DNA from: an uncultured Alistipes sp.
GTDB taxonomy: Bacteria; Bacteroidota; Bacteroidia; Bacteroidales; Rikenellaceae
DNA length: 64,000 nt
Assembly (NCBI GenBank): GCA_900768015.1
Contig: CAAGBI010000014.1
Span: forward strand, 1 to 64,000
Direction: 5' to 3'
Shown here: piece by piece, positions 36,625 through 45,568 of the stretch
How positions within the stretch are numbered: position 1 is the stretch's first letter
Layout of the letters: every line of letters begins with the position of its first letter
The notes under the pieces: model-generated
The model's database searches: none
Told to the model about the DNA's origin: nothing
The model's input: the letters and a program-made list of their open reading frames with translations, nothing else
Program-made: the position numbers and the translations under genes

Positions 36625-36844
36625 ATTTAGCGTCAGAAGGGTTGCAGATGTGGACTTGACATGAAAAAGCCTCGGATGGGCTGTACTTGTCGTACTGCTC
36701 AACCGAGACGATATAATTGAAGTTGTATTTTTGATTTTAGTGAGGCAGATTTAGTCTATCTAAATAAGAAATCCCGAAGGATAGTACTTATCGTACAGCC
36801 TTCGGGATTTTGTTTGAGATGGGCTAAAGATGCCCGCTACAAAT
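36625..36844 (-). repeat. 3'-UTR element, copy iv (double hairpin), downstream of pckA
   Basis: Read on the minus strand from the pckA stop: an ATTTGT-like end, a GGGC/GCCC mini-hairpin (36821-36835), and a 12-bp perfect stem AAATCCCGAAGG/CCTTCGGGATTT (36769-36780 with 36799-36810) with apex TGTAC-GATAA-GTACT. A second hairpin (36671-36707) has apex AGTAC-GACAA-GTACA, and a diverged distal end (36625-36653) shares GTCAGAAG and AGATGTGG with element iii. Both hairpins are followed by T-rich runs and should act as terminators for pckA. Confidence 0.72.
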
Positions 36845-36850
36845 CGAAAA

Positions 36851-38455
36851 TTAAAGCTGGGGACCAGCAGCTACGAGTGCCTTACCCTCCTCGTTTGTTG
36901 TGAACTTTGCGAAGTTCTTAACGAAGCGGCCTGCCAAGTCCTCTGCGCGCTTGTTCCACTCTGCTGCGTCAGCATAAGTGTCGCGAGGATCGAGGATTGC
37001 GGGGTCTACGCCAGGAAGCGATGTAGGCACCTTGAAGTCGAACATAGGAATCTGCTTTGTCTCTGCCTTGTCGATTGAACCATCGAGGATAGCGTCGATG
37101 ATACCACGAGTATCCTTGATAGAGATACGCTTGCCAGTACCGTTCCAGCCAGTGTTTACGAGGTAAGCAGTAGCGCCAGATGCCTGCATACGCTTTACGA
37201 GCTCCTCACCATACTTTGTGGGGTGGAGTGAAAGGAATGCTGCACCGAAGCATGCAGAGAATGTAGGAGTAGGCTCAGTGATACCACGCTCTGTACCTGC
37301 GAGCTTTGCAGTAAAGCCAGAGAGGAAGTAGTACTTAGTCTGCTCGGGAGTAAGGATAGATACGGGAGGCAATACACCGAACGCATCAGCTGAGAGGAAG
37401 ATAACCTTCTTTGCTGCGGGAGCCTTAGATACGGGCTCTACGATGTTGTCGATGTGGTAGATAGGGTAAGATACGCGAGTGTTCTCGGTAACTGACTTAT
37501 CCGAGAAGTCGATCTTGCCGTTCTCATCTACTGTAACGTTCTCGAGCAATGCGTCACGACGGATAGCGTTCCAGATGTCGGGCTCGTTCTCCTTAGAGAG
37601 GTTGATAACCTTTGCGTAGCAGCCACCCTCGAAGTTGAATACGCCGTCATCGTCCCAGCCGTGCTCGTCGTCACCGATAAGCTGACGCTTAGGATCTGTT
37701 GAAAGGGTAGTCTTACCTGTACCAGAGAGACCGAAGAAGATAGCTGTCTCGCCCTTCTCGTTGGTGTTTGCTGAGCAGTGCATAGATGCGATGCCCTTCA
37801 AAGGAAGGAGGTAGTTCATGTATGAGAACATACCCTTCTTCATCTCACCACCATACCATGTGTTGATGATAACCTGCATCTTCTCTGTGAGGTTGAACAC
37901 AACAGCAGTCTCAGAGTTAAGACCGAGCTCCTTGTAGTTCTCAACCTTTGCCTTTGAGGCGTTGAGCACTACGAAGTCGGGCTCACCATAGTTTGCCAAC
38001 TCCTCCTCTGTAGGACGGATGAACATGTTCTTCACGAAGTGTGCCTGCCATGCCACCTCCATGATGAAGCGGATCTTGAGGCGTGTGTTCTCGTTAGCAC
38101 CGCAGAAAGTATCAACAACATAGAGCTTCTTGTTTGAGAGCTCCTCAGAAGCGATCTTCTTGAGCTCAGCCCAAGCAGCCTCAGTAACGGGCTTGTTGTC
38201 GTTCTTGTACTCGTCAGAAGTCCACCAGATAGTATCCTTAGTGGTCTCATCCATCACGAAGAACTTGTCCTTAGGTGAACGGCCAGTGTAAACGCCAGTC
38301 ATAACATTTACTGCGCCCATCTCAGTTACTACGCCCTTGTCGAAGCCTGTGAGACCCTCTTTAGTCTCCTCCTCGAACAAAGTCTCATAAGAGGGGTTGT
38401 AGAGAACCTCCTCAACGCCGGTGATACCGTACTTTGCCAAATCAATTGTTGCCAT
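36851..38455 (-). CDS. pckA: Phosphoenolpyruvate carboxykinase (ATP)
   Basis: Interconverts oxaloacetate and PEP with ATP/ADP. In gut Bacteroidales it often works in the carboxylating direction toward succinate; that direction is family knowledge. [14 protein letters not shown] is the P-loop kinase-1a motif, [21 protein letters not shown] carries the metal-binding kinase-2 region, and RSPKDKFFV is the substrate-binding segment. At 534 aa the length is normal. Codon use is strongly biased, as in tnaA, implying high expression. The leader is ~120 nt and 3' element iv follows. Confidence 0.96.
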   Translation of the reverse strand: MATIDLAKYGITGVEEVLYNPSYETLFEEETKEGLTGFDKGVVTEMGAVNVMTGVYTGRSPKDKFFVMDETTKDTIWWTSDEYKNDNKPVTEAAWAELKKIASEELSNKKLYVVDTFCGANENTRLKIRFIMEVAWQAHFVKNMFIRPTEEELANYGEPDFVVLNASKAKVENYKELGLNSETAVVFNLTEKMQVIINTWYGGEMKKGMFSYMNYLLPLKGIASMHCSANTNEKGETAIFFGLSGTGKTTLSTDPKRQLIGDDEHGWDDDGVFNFEGGCYAKVINLSKENEPDIWNAIRRDALLENVTVDENGKIDFSDKSVTENTRVSYPIYHIDNIVEPVSKAPAAKKVIFLSADAFGVLPPVSILTPEQTKYYFLSGFTAKLAGTERGITEPTPTFSACFGAAFLSLHPTKYGEELVKRMQASGATAYLVNTGWNGTGKRISIKDTRGIIDAILDGSIDKAETKQIPMFDFKVPTSLPGVDPAILDPRDTYADAAEWNKRAEDLAGRFVKNFAKFTTNEEGKALVAAGPQL

Positions 38456-38583
38456 AGTTCAATACTTTTATTAATTAATTCTTTGATTCTCCTCTATCTA
38501 AATCTCGCGTGGTATGCTCTCGTGTAACCATTCGCACATATTAGGCGTAATGAGGAACAAATTTTAATACCACAAAATCGGTG

Positions 38584-38591
38584 CAAAGGTA
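38584..38591 (-). promoter_or_regulatory. Candidate -7 box of pckA
   Basis: TACCTTTG on the minus strand. No TTG is seen at the -33 position. The ~120-nt AT-rich leader between it and the start (38456-38583) holds nothing else I can identify. Confidence 0.5.
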
Positions 38592-38684
38592 GCAAATAAT
38601 TTTGTACTGTGAAATTTTTAACAGACTTTTTTTAATTTTTTTATAAAATATTTTTCTGCCTCAACTTTACCCCATAGAAATATA

Positions 38685-38718
38685 ACGCCCCGCACACTTT
38701 TTATATTGTGCAGGGCGT
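38685..38718 (-). terminator. Terminator of the hpt-queE-divIC cluster
   Basis: ACGCCCCGCAC/GTGCAGGGCGT (38685-38695 with 38708-38718) forms an 11-bp stem with one mismatch. On the minus strand it is followed by an AT-rich run. Confidence 0.65.
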
Positions 38719-38739
38719 GTAAGTTCTATATGCCGAAGG

Positions 38740-39030
38740 CTACTCTTCGAGTATGTAGACCGTCTCGCCGGGGCGTTGCATGTGGTAGTGCTCGCGGGCG
38801 TAGCTCTCCATGAATGCGGGGTCGGTGGAGATGTTGTGGATGAAGATGCTGTCGCGCTCAATCTTCGCCTCGTAGTGCTCAATCTTGTCGTCGAGCTCCC
38901 TAATCTGTGAGTTCGTGCGTATCGTATCGCGTATCGTAAGCACAGATACATAGAGGGTACAGATGGCGATGACCACGGTCAGCGCAATCCAAAAATAGTT
39001 TATTATGCGTAGCTTTGTCTCCTCCTTCAT
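38740..39030 (-). CDS. FtsB/DivIC-family septum protein
   Basis: Small bitopic protein of the divisome, bridging cell-division proteins at the septum. It is 96 aa with a short cytoplasmic start, one helix (~residues 11-31), a coiled coil (~35-65, with IRELDDKIEHYEAKIERD) and the C-terminal FMESYAREHYHMQRPGE signature of the DivIC/FtsB family. It is the last gene of the hpt-queE-divIC cluster, 2 bp after queE. The alternative reading frame across the same DNA has no family features. Confidence 0.88.
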   Translation of the reverse strand: MKEETKLRIINYFWIALTVVIAICTLYVSVLTIRDTIRTNSQIRELDDKIEHYEAKIERDSIFIHNISTDPAFMESYAREHYHMQRPGETVYILEE

Positions 39031-39032
39031 CG

Positions 39033-39668
39033 CTAAGGTATGTGCATGAATTTATGCGTCTGGATAGATATGTTCCACACGGGGTTTTGTTTGACCCACT
39101 CTACGATGTCGCCGATAATCTGCTCATAGACGCTCCACTCGGGCTGCAGGTATAGGCGGCACTTGCGGCTAACCCTCTTACTGCACTCCACGGCCCACTC
39201 CAAGTCCTCCTTGGTCTGAACGATGACCTTGAGCTCATCGGCACGGCGCAGAGCCTCCTCCAATGGGGGCATCTGGCGCTTGGGGGAGAGGCATATCCAG
39301 TCGAACTCGCCGCTGATGGGGTTGGTGCCCGAAGTCTCGATGAATATCTCAAGACCCTTGGCGTGAAGTTGGCGTGTGAGCTCTCCTAAGGGGTACAACA
39401 ATGGCTCGCCACCCGTAATCACGATGGCTTGTGCCGAGCATGACGACGCGCGCTCGACGATAGTCTCAACAGGGGTAGGGGGGAAGACCTTGGGGTTCCA
39501 TGTGTACTTAGCATCGCACCAGCGGCAGCCAACATCGCAGCCACCGAGGCGTATGAAGTATGCGGGCTTACCCGAGTGGTAACCCTCGCCCTGAATGGTA
39601 TAGAAGTCCTCGACGAGGGGTAGCTTGCGGCCACCCTCGAGGAGCTCCAAGTCGGGATTAATCTTCAT
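39033..39668 (-). CDS. queE: 7-carboxy-7-deazaguanine synthase QueE
   Basis: Radical SAM enzyme of queuosine precursor synthesis. The cluster motif CDVGCRWC (CxxxCxxC) follows the characteristic LVEDFYTIQGEGYHSGKPA start, and VITGGEPLLYP is the GGE SAM-binding motif. At 211 aa the length is normal. The start overlaps the end of hpt by 11 bp. Other queuosine genes (queC, queD, queF) are not in this window. Confidence 0.95.
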   Translation of the reverse strand: MKINPDLELLEGGRKLPLVEDFYTIQGEGYHSGKPAYFIRLGGCDVGCRWCDAKYTWNPKVFPPTPVETIVERASSCSAQAIVITGGEPLLYPLGELTRQLHAKGLEIFIETSGTNPISGEFDWICLSPKRQMPPLEEALRRADELKVIVQTKEDLEWAVECSKRVSRKCRLYLQPEWSVYEQIIGDIVEWVKQNPVWNISIQTHKFMHIP

Positions 39669-40203
39669 CTAATACGTAAATATCCTTAAGGTTACGACCT
39701 ATCTGGTTGTAGTCCAAGCCATAGCCCACGATAAACTCGTTGCCGATGGGCATCGCTACATAGTCAATCTTATACTCGTGGAGGAACTTCTCGGGCTTGT
39801 AGAAGAGTGTGCAGATGGCCACACTCGCGGGCTTACGCTCCTTCAAATACTCGAGCAAGTAGTTCATGCTGTGACCCGTCTCAACGATGTCCTCGACAAT
39901 GATGATGTCCTTACCCTCGATGTCGAAGTCGATGCCGAGGTGCTGCTTCACATTACCTGTGCTCTGCGTGCCCTCGTATGACGAGATTTTGACAAAGGCT
40001 AAGCGCGAGTCGAAGTTCACCTTGCGCACCAAGTCGCTGAGGAAGAGGAAGGCACCCGAGAGCACACCGAGGAAGATGGGGGTCTTACCTTTGTAGCGCT
40101 CGTTGAGCTGCTCGGCAACGCGCTCCACAGCCTTGTCTATCTCCTCTGCGGGAATCATAATCTTGAACTTGCGGTCAAGCAATTTTATCTTTCCGTTCTC
40201 CAT
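39658..40203 (-). CDS. hpt: Hypoxanthine phosphoribosyltransferase
   Basis: Salvages hypoxanthine (and often guanine) to IMP/GMP using PRPP. The PRPP-binding motif is VEDIVETGHS, and GVLSGAFLFLSDL is the PPi loop region. At 181 aa from ATG 40203 the length is normal; 11 upstream in-frame residues are not family-like. It has its own promoter (40224-40254) even though hydF ends just upstream. Confidence 0.94.
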   Translation of the reverse strand: MENGKIKLLDRKFKIMIPAEEIDKAVERVAEQLNERYKGKTPIFLGVLSGAFLFLSDLVRKVNFDSRLAFVKISSYEGTQSTGNVKQHLGIDFDIEGKDIIIVEDIVETGHSMNYLLEYLKERKPASVAICTLFYKPEKFLHEYKIDYVAMPIGNEFIVGYGLDYNQIGRNLKDIYVLDED

Positions 40204-40223
40204 AATGTTTGTTAATTTGAAGT

Positions 40224-40254
40224 CAAAGTTACACAATTTATCCCAATCTGCAAA
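40224..40254 (-). promoter_or_regulatory. Promoter of the hpt-queE-divIC cluster
   Basis: On the minus strand TAACTTTG (40224-40231) follows TTTG (40251-40254) with a 19-bp spacer. It separates this cluster from the hydrogenase maturation genes. Confidence 0.78.
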
Positions 40255-40255
40255 A

Positions 40256-41440
40256 CTAATTGGTCTTGACGCGGTCGAGGATACCCGTTAGTGCTGCGAG
40301 GATAACGCCATAGTTTGTGATGGCAACACCCTGCTTGCGAGCGCGTTCCACACGGCTAAGCACATGCTTGCGGTTGAACATGCAGGCGCCGCAGTGTATG
40401 ACCAAATCGTAGGGCGTGAGGTCCTCGGGGTAGTCTGCGCCACCCACGATGTCTATCGTTAGGCCCTCGCCAAACCTCTTGCGTAGGAGGCGGGGAAGCT
40501 TCACGCGACCTATATCCTCGTTCTGTGGCGTGTGTGAGCAAGCCTCGGCGATGAGTACGCGCGAAGCCTCGGTTATGCCCTTGAGCGCCTTCACTCCCTC
40601 GGTAAAGAGTGCGATGTCGCCCTTGTAGCGCGCAAAGAGGATAGAGAATGAGGTTAGCGTCGAAGCCTCGGGCTTAAGTTGATAGACCTCGTTAAAGGCC
40701 TGAGAGTCAGTGATGATAAGCTCGGGAGGTGTCACCAGCGCTGCCAATGCCTCGGCCATGCGGTCGGGGGTGCAGCAGATGGGTATGCAGCCGCGGTCGA
40801 GCAACTCGCGTATGGTCTGCACCTGGGGTTGAATTAGGCGTCCCTTGGGTGCCGACTTATCCTGTGGCATCACGAGAAGCACTCTGTCACCCGCCTTGCA
40901 GAAGCCCTCGGTGATGAGGCGCTCCTCGGCGGGGCGTGTCTCTATAATCGCCTCGCGCAGAGCCTCTATGCCTTCACCCGTGGTTGTGCTTGTGGCGATG
41001 GCGCGCAGTTTCGTTGCCTCCTCGATGCGAGCCATGAGTGCCTCGCGGTTGGCGATTCTATCCACCTGATTTAGTGCCACAACAACGGGAATTTCGCGCG
41101 TGCGGCACTCCTCAATTATGCGAAGCTCGGTGTCGATGCCCTCGTCGGTAAACAGCACCACGGCGATGTCGGTCCTATCCAACATTTTTGATGTGCGTGC
41201 CATGCGCTCTTTGCCGAGTGTGGTGTTGTCGTCGAGGCCTGGGGTGTCTATAATAATCACGGCACCCATGCCCGTAAGCTCCATGGGCTTCTGCACGGGG
41301 TCGGTCGTGGTGCCAGGCGTATCCGAGACGATAGCCACATCCTGCTTCGCTAAGCAGTTGAGCATCGCCGACTTACCAGCGTTAGTACGACCCAGTAGGG
41401 CGATATGTACTCTTTCCGATGCGGGGGTCTGGGGTGTCAT
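40256..41440 (-). CDS. hydF: [FeFe]-hydrogenase maturation GTPase HydF
   Basis: Scaffold that assembles the 2Fe subcluster and delivers it to the hydrogenase. The GTPase half has the P-loop (GRTNAGKSAM), DTPG and NQVD. The C-terminal cluster domain shows the HydF CxH...HCxxC pattern (ACSHT, then HCGACMFN). I start at ATG 41440; a TTG four codons upstream is possible. At 394 aa it is normal. It is the last gene of the hydA-hydE-hydG-hydF cluster, 14 bp after hydG. Confidence 0.95.
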   Translation of the reverse strand: MTPQTPASERVHIALLGRTNAGKSAMLNCLAKQDVAIVSDTPGTTTDPVQKPMELTGMGAVIIIDTPGLDDNTTLGKERMARTSKMLDRTDIAVVLFTDEGIDTELRIIEECRTREIPVVVALNQVDRIANREALMARIEEATKLRAIATSTTTGEGIEALREAIIETRPAEERLITEGFCKAGDRVLLVMPQDKSAPKGRLIQPQVQTIRELLDRGCIPICCTPDRMAEALAALVTPPELIITDSQAFNEVYQLKPEASTLTSFSILFARYKGDIALFTEGVKALKGITEASRVLIAEACSHTPQNEDIGRVKLPRLLRKRFGEGLTIDIVGGADYPEDLTPYDLVIHCGACMFNRKHVLSRVERARKQGVAITNYGVILAALTGILDRVKTN

Positions 41441-41454
41441 ACTCTCCAACAAAA

Positions 41455-42885
41455 TTAGAATCTGAAGTCGCGCTTACCCTCGAGGATAGCCTTGAGGTTC
41501 TCCTCGGTGATGCGGCGCACCTTGTCTGATGGTATAATCTGCTGCAAGCGGTCAATCATTTTGTAGCCCTCGACCTTAACTCGTGGCGATGCGTAGTCCT
41601 CGAGGTACTCGGCGAGTGTCATAAGGGCGTTAGGTGCACAGCAGTTGCCAATAAGGCCACGCTTTGCCAACGACATGAAGCGGTCGCCAGTACGGCCCTC
41701 GCGGTAGCAGGCGGTGCAGAAGCTGGGGATGTAGCCCAACTCCAAGAGCCAGCCCACAATCTCGTCCAATGTGCGCTCATCCGAGATATCGAACTGTGCC
41801 GACTCCTCGGCATTCTCAATGCCCTCGGCATAGCCACCAACGGATGTCTTAGAGCCACCGCTAAGCTGCGATACGCCCACATCGAGAACCAACTCGCGCG
41901 AGCGCTTCGACTCGCGTGTCGATACAATCATGCCTGTATATGGCACAGCGATGCGCAATACTGCCACGATGCGGCGGAATACCTCGTCGGTAACGGCATT
42001 GGGGAAGTCCTTGGGGTCGATGTCATCCGCAGGGCGAATGCGGGGTACGCTGATGGTGTGAGGACCCACGCCAAAGCGCGCCTCGAGGTGCTCGGCGTGC
42101 ATAAGGATACCCACAACATCGTAGCGGTAGTTCGAGAGTCCGAAGAGTGCTCCCACGCCCACATCGTCGATGCCACCAAGCATAGCGCGGTCCATAGCCT
42201 CGGTGTGGTATGCCCAGTCGCTCTTGGGGCCTGTGGGGTGTAGTGCCTCGTATGTAGCGCGGTCGTAGGTCTCCTCGAAGAGGATGTAAGTGCCGATGCC
42301 CGCATCCTTCAATTTGGTGTAGTTCTCAACGGTTGTCGCCGCGATGTTCACATTTACGCGGCGTATAGCGCCATTCTTGTGGTGGATAGAGTAGATGGTG
42401 TCGATAGACTCCAACACATACTCAATGGGGCTGAGCTTGGGGTGCTCGCCAGTCTCCAGCGCAAGGCGCTTGTGACCCATATCCTGAAGGGCGATAACCT
42501 CGCGGCGTATCTCCTCCTGCGTAAGCTTACGGCGGGGAATAGTCTTATTCTTAGCGTGATAGGGACAGTAGACGCAGCCATTCACGCAGTGGTTCGAGAG
42601 GTACAAGGGTGCGAACATCACGATGCGGTTGCCGTAGATTTGCTCCTTGAGCTTACGCGCAATGGCGAAGATGCGCTCCTCGATCTCCTTATCCTCTACC
42701 TCGATAAGTACCGCAGCCTCACGGTGTGAGATGCCCTTGCCCTCTTCGGCCTTGGCGAGAATCTCCTCGATGAGTGCTCGGTCGTTGCGGTGCTCGCGTG
42801 CCCACTCCAGTGTGGCGCGTATCTCGCCGTCGTGGATAAACTCGGCGGCGTGCTCCGACTTTACATTATATTCTATATTACTCAT
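41455..42885 (-). CDS. hydG: [FeFe]-hydrogenase maturase HydG (tyrosine lyase)
   Basis: Radical SAM enzyme that cleaves tyrosine to supply CO and cyanide ligands for the H-cluster. The SAM cluster motif is CVNGCVYC (CxxxCxxC). The C-terminal CTAC...GNCC cysteines bind the auxiliary cluster. At 476 aa the length is normal. The gene starts 1 bp after hydE. Confidence 0.95.
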   Translation of the reverse strand: MSNIEYNVKSEHAAEFIHDGEIRATLEWAREHRNDRALIEEILAKAEEGKGISHREAAVLIEVEDKEIEERIFAIARKLKEQIYGNRIVMFAPLYLSNHCVNGCVYCPYHAKNKTIPRRKLTQEEIRREVIALQDMGHKRLALETGEHPKLSPIEYVLESIDTIYSIHHKNGAIRRVNVNIAATTVENYTKLKDAGIGTYILFEETYDRATYEALHPTGPKSDWAYHTEAMDRAMLGGIDDVGVGALFGLSNYRYDVVGILMHAEHLEARFGVGPHTISVPRIRPADDIDPKDFPNAVTDEVFRRIVAVLRIAVPYTGMIVSTRESKRSRELVLDVGVSQLSGGSKTSVGGYAEGIENAEESAQFDISDERTLDEIVGWLLELGYIPSFCTACYREGRTGDRFMSLAKRGLIGNCCAPNALMTLAEYLEDYASPRVKVEGYKMIDRLQQIIPSDKVRRITEENLKAILEGKRDFRF

Positions 42886-42886
42886 G

Positions 42887-43939
42887 TTAGTGTTTTAGGT
42901 TATTAAAATCGCCTCGTGCATAGTCTATGTGGTAGCCTATGGTGTTAAGCTCACTCTCGAGCGCACTTAACCCCTCGGCTGCCTCCTTGCCCCACGAGGC
43001 CTTATTCTCATAAATGGCATATTTAGCCCTCACATCCGAGGGTGATAGGTTGGGCATCACTACATTAGCACCCGAGAGTATGCCCTCAAGACGACCCCTG
43101 GGGTGGAGCGTCGCCAGTGCTGTTGTTGATGGTAGCAGTGCCTTGGGTAGCATCAGTCTCACGATGGCAATAGTTGCCAATACCATGTTTAGTTCTCCTG
43201 CAGGCTCCGAGCCCAGTGGCGTAGCCTTGTGTGGCAGGAAGGGGCCTATGCCCACCATCTCGGGCTGCAGGCGCTCGATGAGTAAGAGGTCTTCAACAAT
43301 ATGGTCAACACTCTGCCCCTTAACTCCAATCATCATGCCCATGCCCGTCTGGTAGCCGCACCTCTTCAACGCCTCCAGGCACTCCAACCTGTGCTTAAGA
43401 CCCTTGCTTGAGGGGTGCAGCGATGCGTACAACTCCTCGTTTGCCGCCTCGTGGCGCAGTAGGTAGCGGTTTGCTCCCGCCTCCTTAAGTCGTCGGTACG
43501 ACTCCTCGGTGCGCTCACCCAGCGATAGCGTGATTGCAACATCGGGATATGTGCGGCGCATATCCGAGATAAGCTCCACGAGCCACTCATCCGTATGTGT
43601 GCCATCCTCGCCACCCTGCAATACGAAGGTGCGGAAGCCCAATGCGTAGCCCTCCCTGCAGCACGCCATAACCTCCTCGTGCGTAAGGCGGTAGCGCTCG
43701 GCGGTGCGGTTGCTGCGCCTAAGTCCGCAGTAGAGGCAGTCGCACTTGCAGAAGCTCGAGAGCTCGATTAGGCCTCGTATATATATGCCAAGTCCGAACT
43801 GCGCGCACGCAGTTCGGACAGCATTCTCCCTGAGAAGTTGAAGCACGCTTAGGTCTGTGGCAGCACTTTTAAGCAACTGCCCTAACTCTGTTGCATTTAG
43901 TTTATCACCCTGCGTTAAGCGCTCAATCAACTCCTTCAT
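42887..43939 (-). CDS. hydE: [FeFe]-hydrogenase maturase HydE
   Basis: Radical SAM enzyme contributing to the dithiomethylamine bridge of the 2Fe subcluster. The cluster motif is CKCDCLYC, with the CxxxCxxC spacing at its second, third and fourth Cys-type positions, followed by GLRRSN. Further marks are VLQGGEDG and GMGMMIGVKGQ. At 350 aa it is normal. It lies 7 bp after the hydrogenase gene. Confidence 0.94.
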   Translation of the reverse strand: MKELIERLTQGDKLNATELGQLLKSAATDLSVLQLLRENAVRTACAQFGLGIYIRGLIELSSFCKCDCLYCGLRRSNRTAERYRLTHEEVMACCREGYALGFRTFVLQGGEDGTHTDEWLVELISDMRRTYPDVAITLSLGERTEESYRRLKEAGANRYLLRHEAANEELYASLHPSSKGLKHRLECLEALKRCGYQTGMGMMIGVKGQSVDHIVEDLLLIERLQPEMVGIGPFLPHKATPLGSEPAGELNMVLATIAIVRLMLPKALLPSTTALATLHPRGRLEGILSGANVVMPNLSPSDVRAKYAIYENKASWGKEAAEGLSALESELNTIGYHIDYARGDFNNLKH

Positions 43940-43946
43940 AGATTAT

Positions 43947-45395
43947 TTATCGCTTCTTCAGCTCAGCATCGAAGGTCTTCTTGCCGTCGCCGTAAGCAGT
44001 GTGTACGCTCGGACCTGAGATACAACCGCCGTCGCAGACCATAACCTCGATGAACTGTGCTGGTGCCTTGCCAGTCTTGCCGTAGGCCTTGAGCAAAGCA
44101 ACATTCTTCTTATTAAGACCAGCAATCTGGAGTGTTGTGAAGTCGATCTTGCCGTCAACCAACTCCTTAACTGCTGCTGTAACACCGCCATTCTCTGCAA
44201 AGCCGTGTGCCGAGCGACGCGATGCGCAATCTACGGGGTGGATGTTAGCCTCGCCAAGCTCGATGTTCATACCACCGAGAATTGCGTGTGCCTCCTCGTA
44301 TGTGAGGATGTAGTCAACCAAGCCCTTCAAATCCTCGCGACGAGCCTCCTTGCGCTTTGCGATACATGGACCTACGAATACAACCTTCGCGTTAGGATAC
44401 TTCTCGCGTGCGAGCTGCGCGGTGTAAACCATAGGTGAGTATGTAGAAGAGATATACTTCTGCAACTCGGGAGCGTGCTTGCGTGCCATCTCCATGTATG
44501 AAGGACAGCAAGATGTGGTCATGAATGCCTGACCCTCCTCCATCTTCTCTGCGAACTCGTGTGTCTCCTTCTCTGTTGTGATCTCCGCACCACGAGCAAC
44601 CTCGATAACATCCTTGAAGCCGATAGCCTTGATAGCACCGTAAACCTGCTCGGTAGGAGCGTTGTACTGTGAAAGGATTGAGGGAGCCACGATAGCTACA
44701 ACATCCTCACCACGGCGGATAGACTGCAAAATATCGAATACCTGTGAAATCTCGAAGATAGCACCGAAGGGACATGCGTTCATACACTTACCGCAGTAGA
44801 TACACTTCGACTCGTCGATGTGCTCTACGCCATACTCGTCCTTAGAGATTGCGCCAACGGGGCAAGCCTCCTCGCAAGGAACGGGGATGTAAACGATAGC
44901 GTGGTAGGGACATGCTGCGAAACACTTACCACAGCTGATACACTTCTTGTGGTCGATCTTACCCTGTGATGTATCGGGGTCGAACTCGATAGCATCCTTG
45001 GGACAAGCGTGTGAACAAGCACGCGCAACGCAACCACGGCAGAGGTTAGTGATATCGTAGTTTGTGCGTACGCATGATGAGCAAGCCTCGTCGATAACGC
45101 ACATGATGTTATCCTTAATCTGCTTACGGTCGAGGGCTGCCTGAGCGTATGCTGAGAGTGGAGTGAGCTCGTCGGTCTCATCTGTCATGTCGTAACCCAA
45201 CAAAGGGAGAGACTTATACTTCCACACTGCGCGCTCCTTGTGGATACAGCAGCGGCCACGCACCTGTGAGTTGCGAGGACTAAACTCGATGGGCACTCGG
45301 TCGATCTTCTCTACGAGCTGACCCTCATTCCAGAGGCTCACAAGCTTTGTGAGAAGTCTCTGGCGCACGATCATTACATTGTTCTTAATTGCCAT
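43947..45395 (-). CDS. Ferredoxin-domain [FeFe] hydrogenase
   Basis: Iron-only hydrogenase, probably reducing protons with ferredoxin electrons in the cytoplasm. N-terminal cysteine sets (residues ~99-131) lead to two [4Fe-4S] ferredoxin motifs, CISCGKCFAACP (152-163) and CIYCGKCMNACP (198-209). The H-cluster motifs are TSCCPSY (294-300), GPCIAK (342-347) and EVMVCDGGC (~450). They differ from the classic TSCCPxW and MPCxxK in a Tyr and a Gly, which suggests a Group B-type enzyme (inference). At 482 aa it is monomeric in form; no diaphorase subunits are adjacent. It heads the maturation operon. Confidence 0.92.
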   Translation of the reverse strand: MAIKNNVMIVRQRLLTKLVSLWNEGQLVEKIDRVPIEFSPRNSQVRGRCCIHKERAVWKYKSLPLLGYDMTDETDELTPLSAYAQAALDRKQIKDNIMCVIDEACSSCVRTNYDITNLCRGCVARACSHACPKDAIEFDPDTSQGKIDHKKCISCGKCFAACPYHAIVYIPVPCEEACPVGAISKDEYGVEHIDESKCIYCGKCMNACPFGAIFEISQVFDILQSIRRGEDVVAIVAPSILSQYNAPTEQVYGAIKAIGFKDVIEVARGAEITTEKETHEFAEKMEEGQAFMTTSCCPSYMEMARKHAPELQKYISSTYSPMVYTAQLAREKYPNAKVVFVGPCIAKRKEARREDLKGLVDYILTYEEAHAILGGMNIELGEANIHPVDCASRRSAHGFAENGGVTAAVKELVDGKIDFTTLQIAGLNKKNVALLKAYGKTGKAPAQFIEVMVCDGGCISGPSVHTAYGDGKKTFDAELKKR

Positions 45396-45513
45396 ATTGC
45401 TAGTAGTTAACTGTTAATTTGTCTCTCATTATTGTGTCGTGGTAGCCAATCTATTGTGGTCTTTTTTGGCGATATGCTTCAAGTCGGCCACAAAGGATTG
45501 GTAATAAACCGAA

Positions 45514-45521
45514 CAAAAGTA
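45514..45521 (-). promoter_or_regulatory. Candidate -7 box of the hydrogenase operon
   Basis: TACTTTTG on the minus strand, about 120 bp before the hydrogenase start. No clear -33 TTG. Confidence 0.5.
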
Positions 45522-45568
45522 GTAAAATTTGCGTAAAAATAAAAATTTTGAGACTACTTTTTTTAAGA

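Noticed and set aside
36892..36905. TTTGTTGT-like sequence near the 3' end of pckA
   Set aside because: It lies within pckA coding sequence, at a position explained by the protein, with no matching inverted end.
38667..38951. 94-aa minus-strand frame overlapping the DivIC-family gene
   Set aside because: It is in another phase, Ser/Arg-rich and lacks the helix-coil-signature pattern that the 96-aa frame has.
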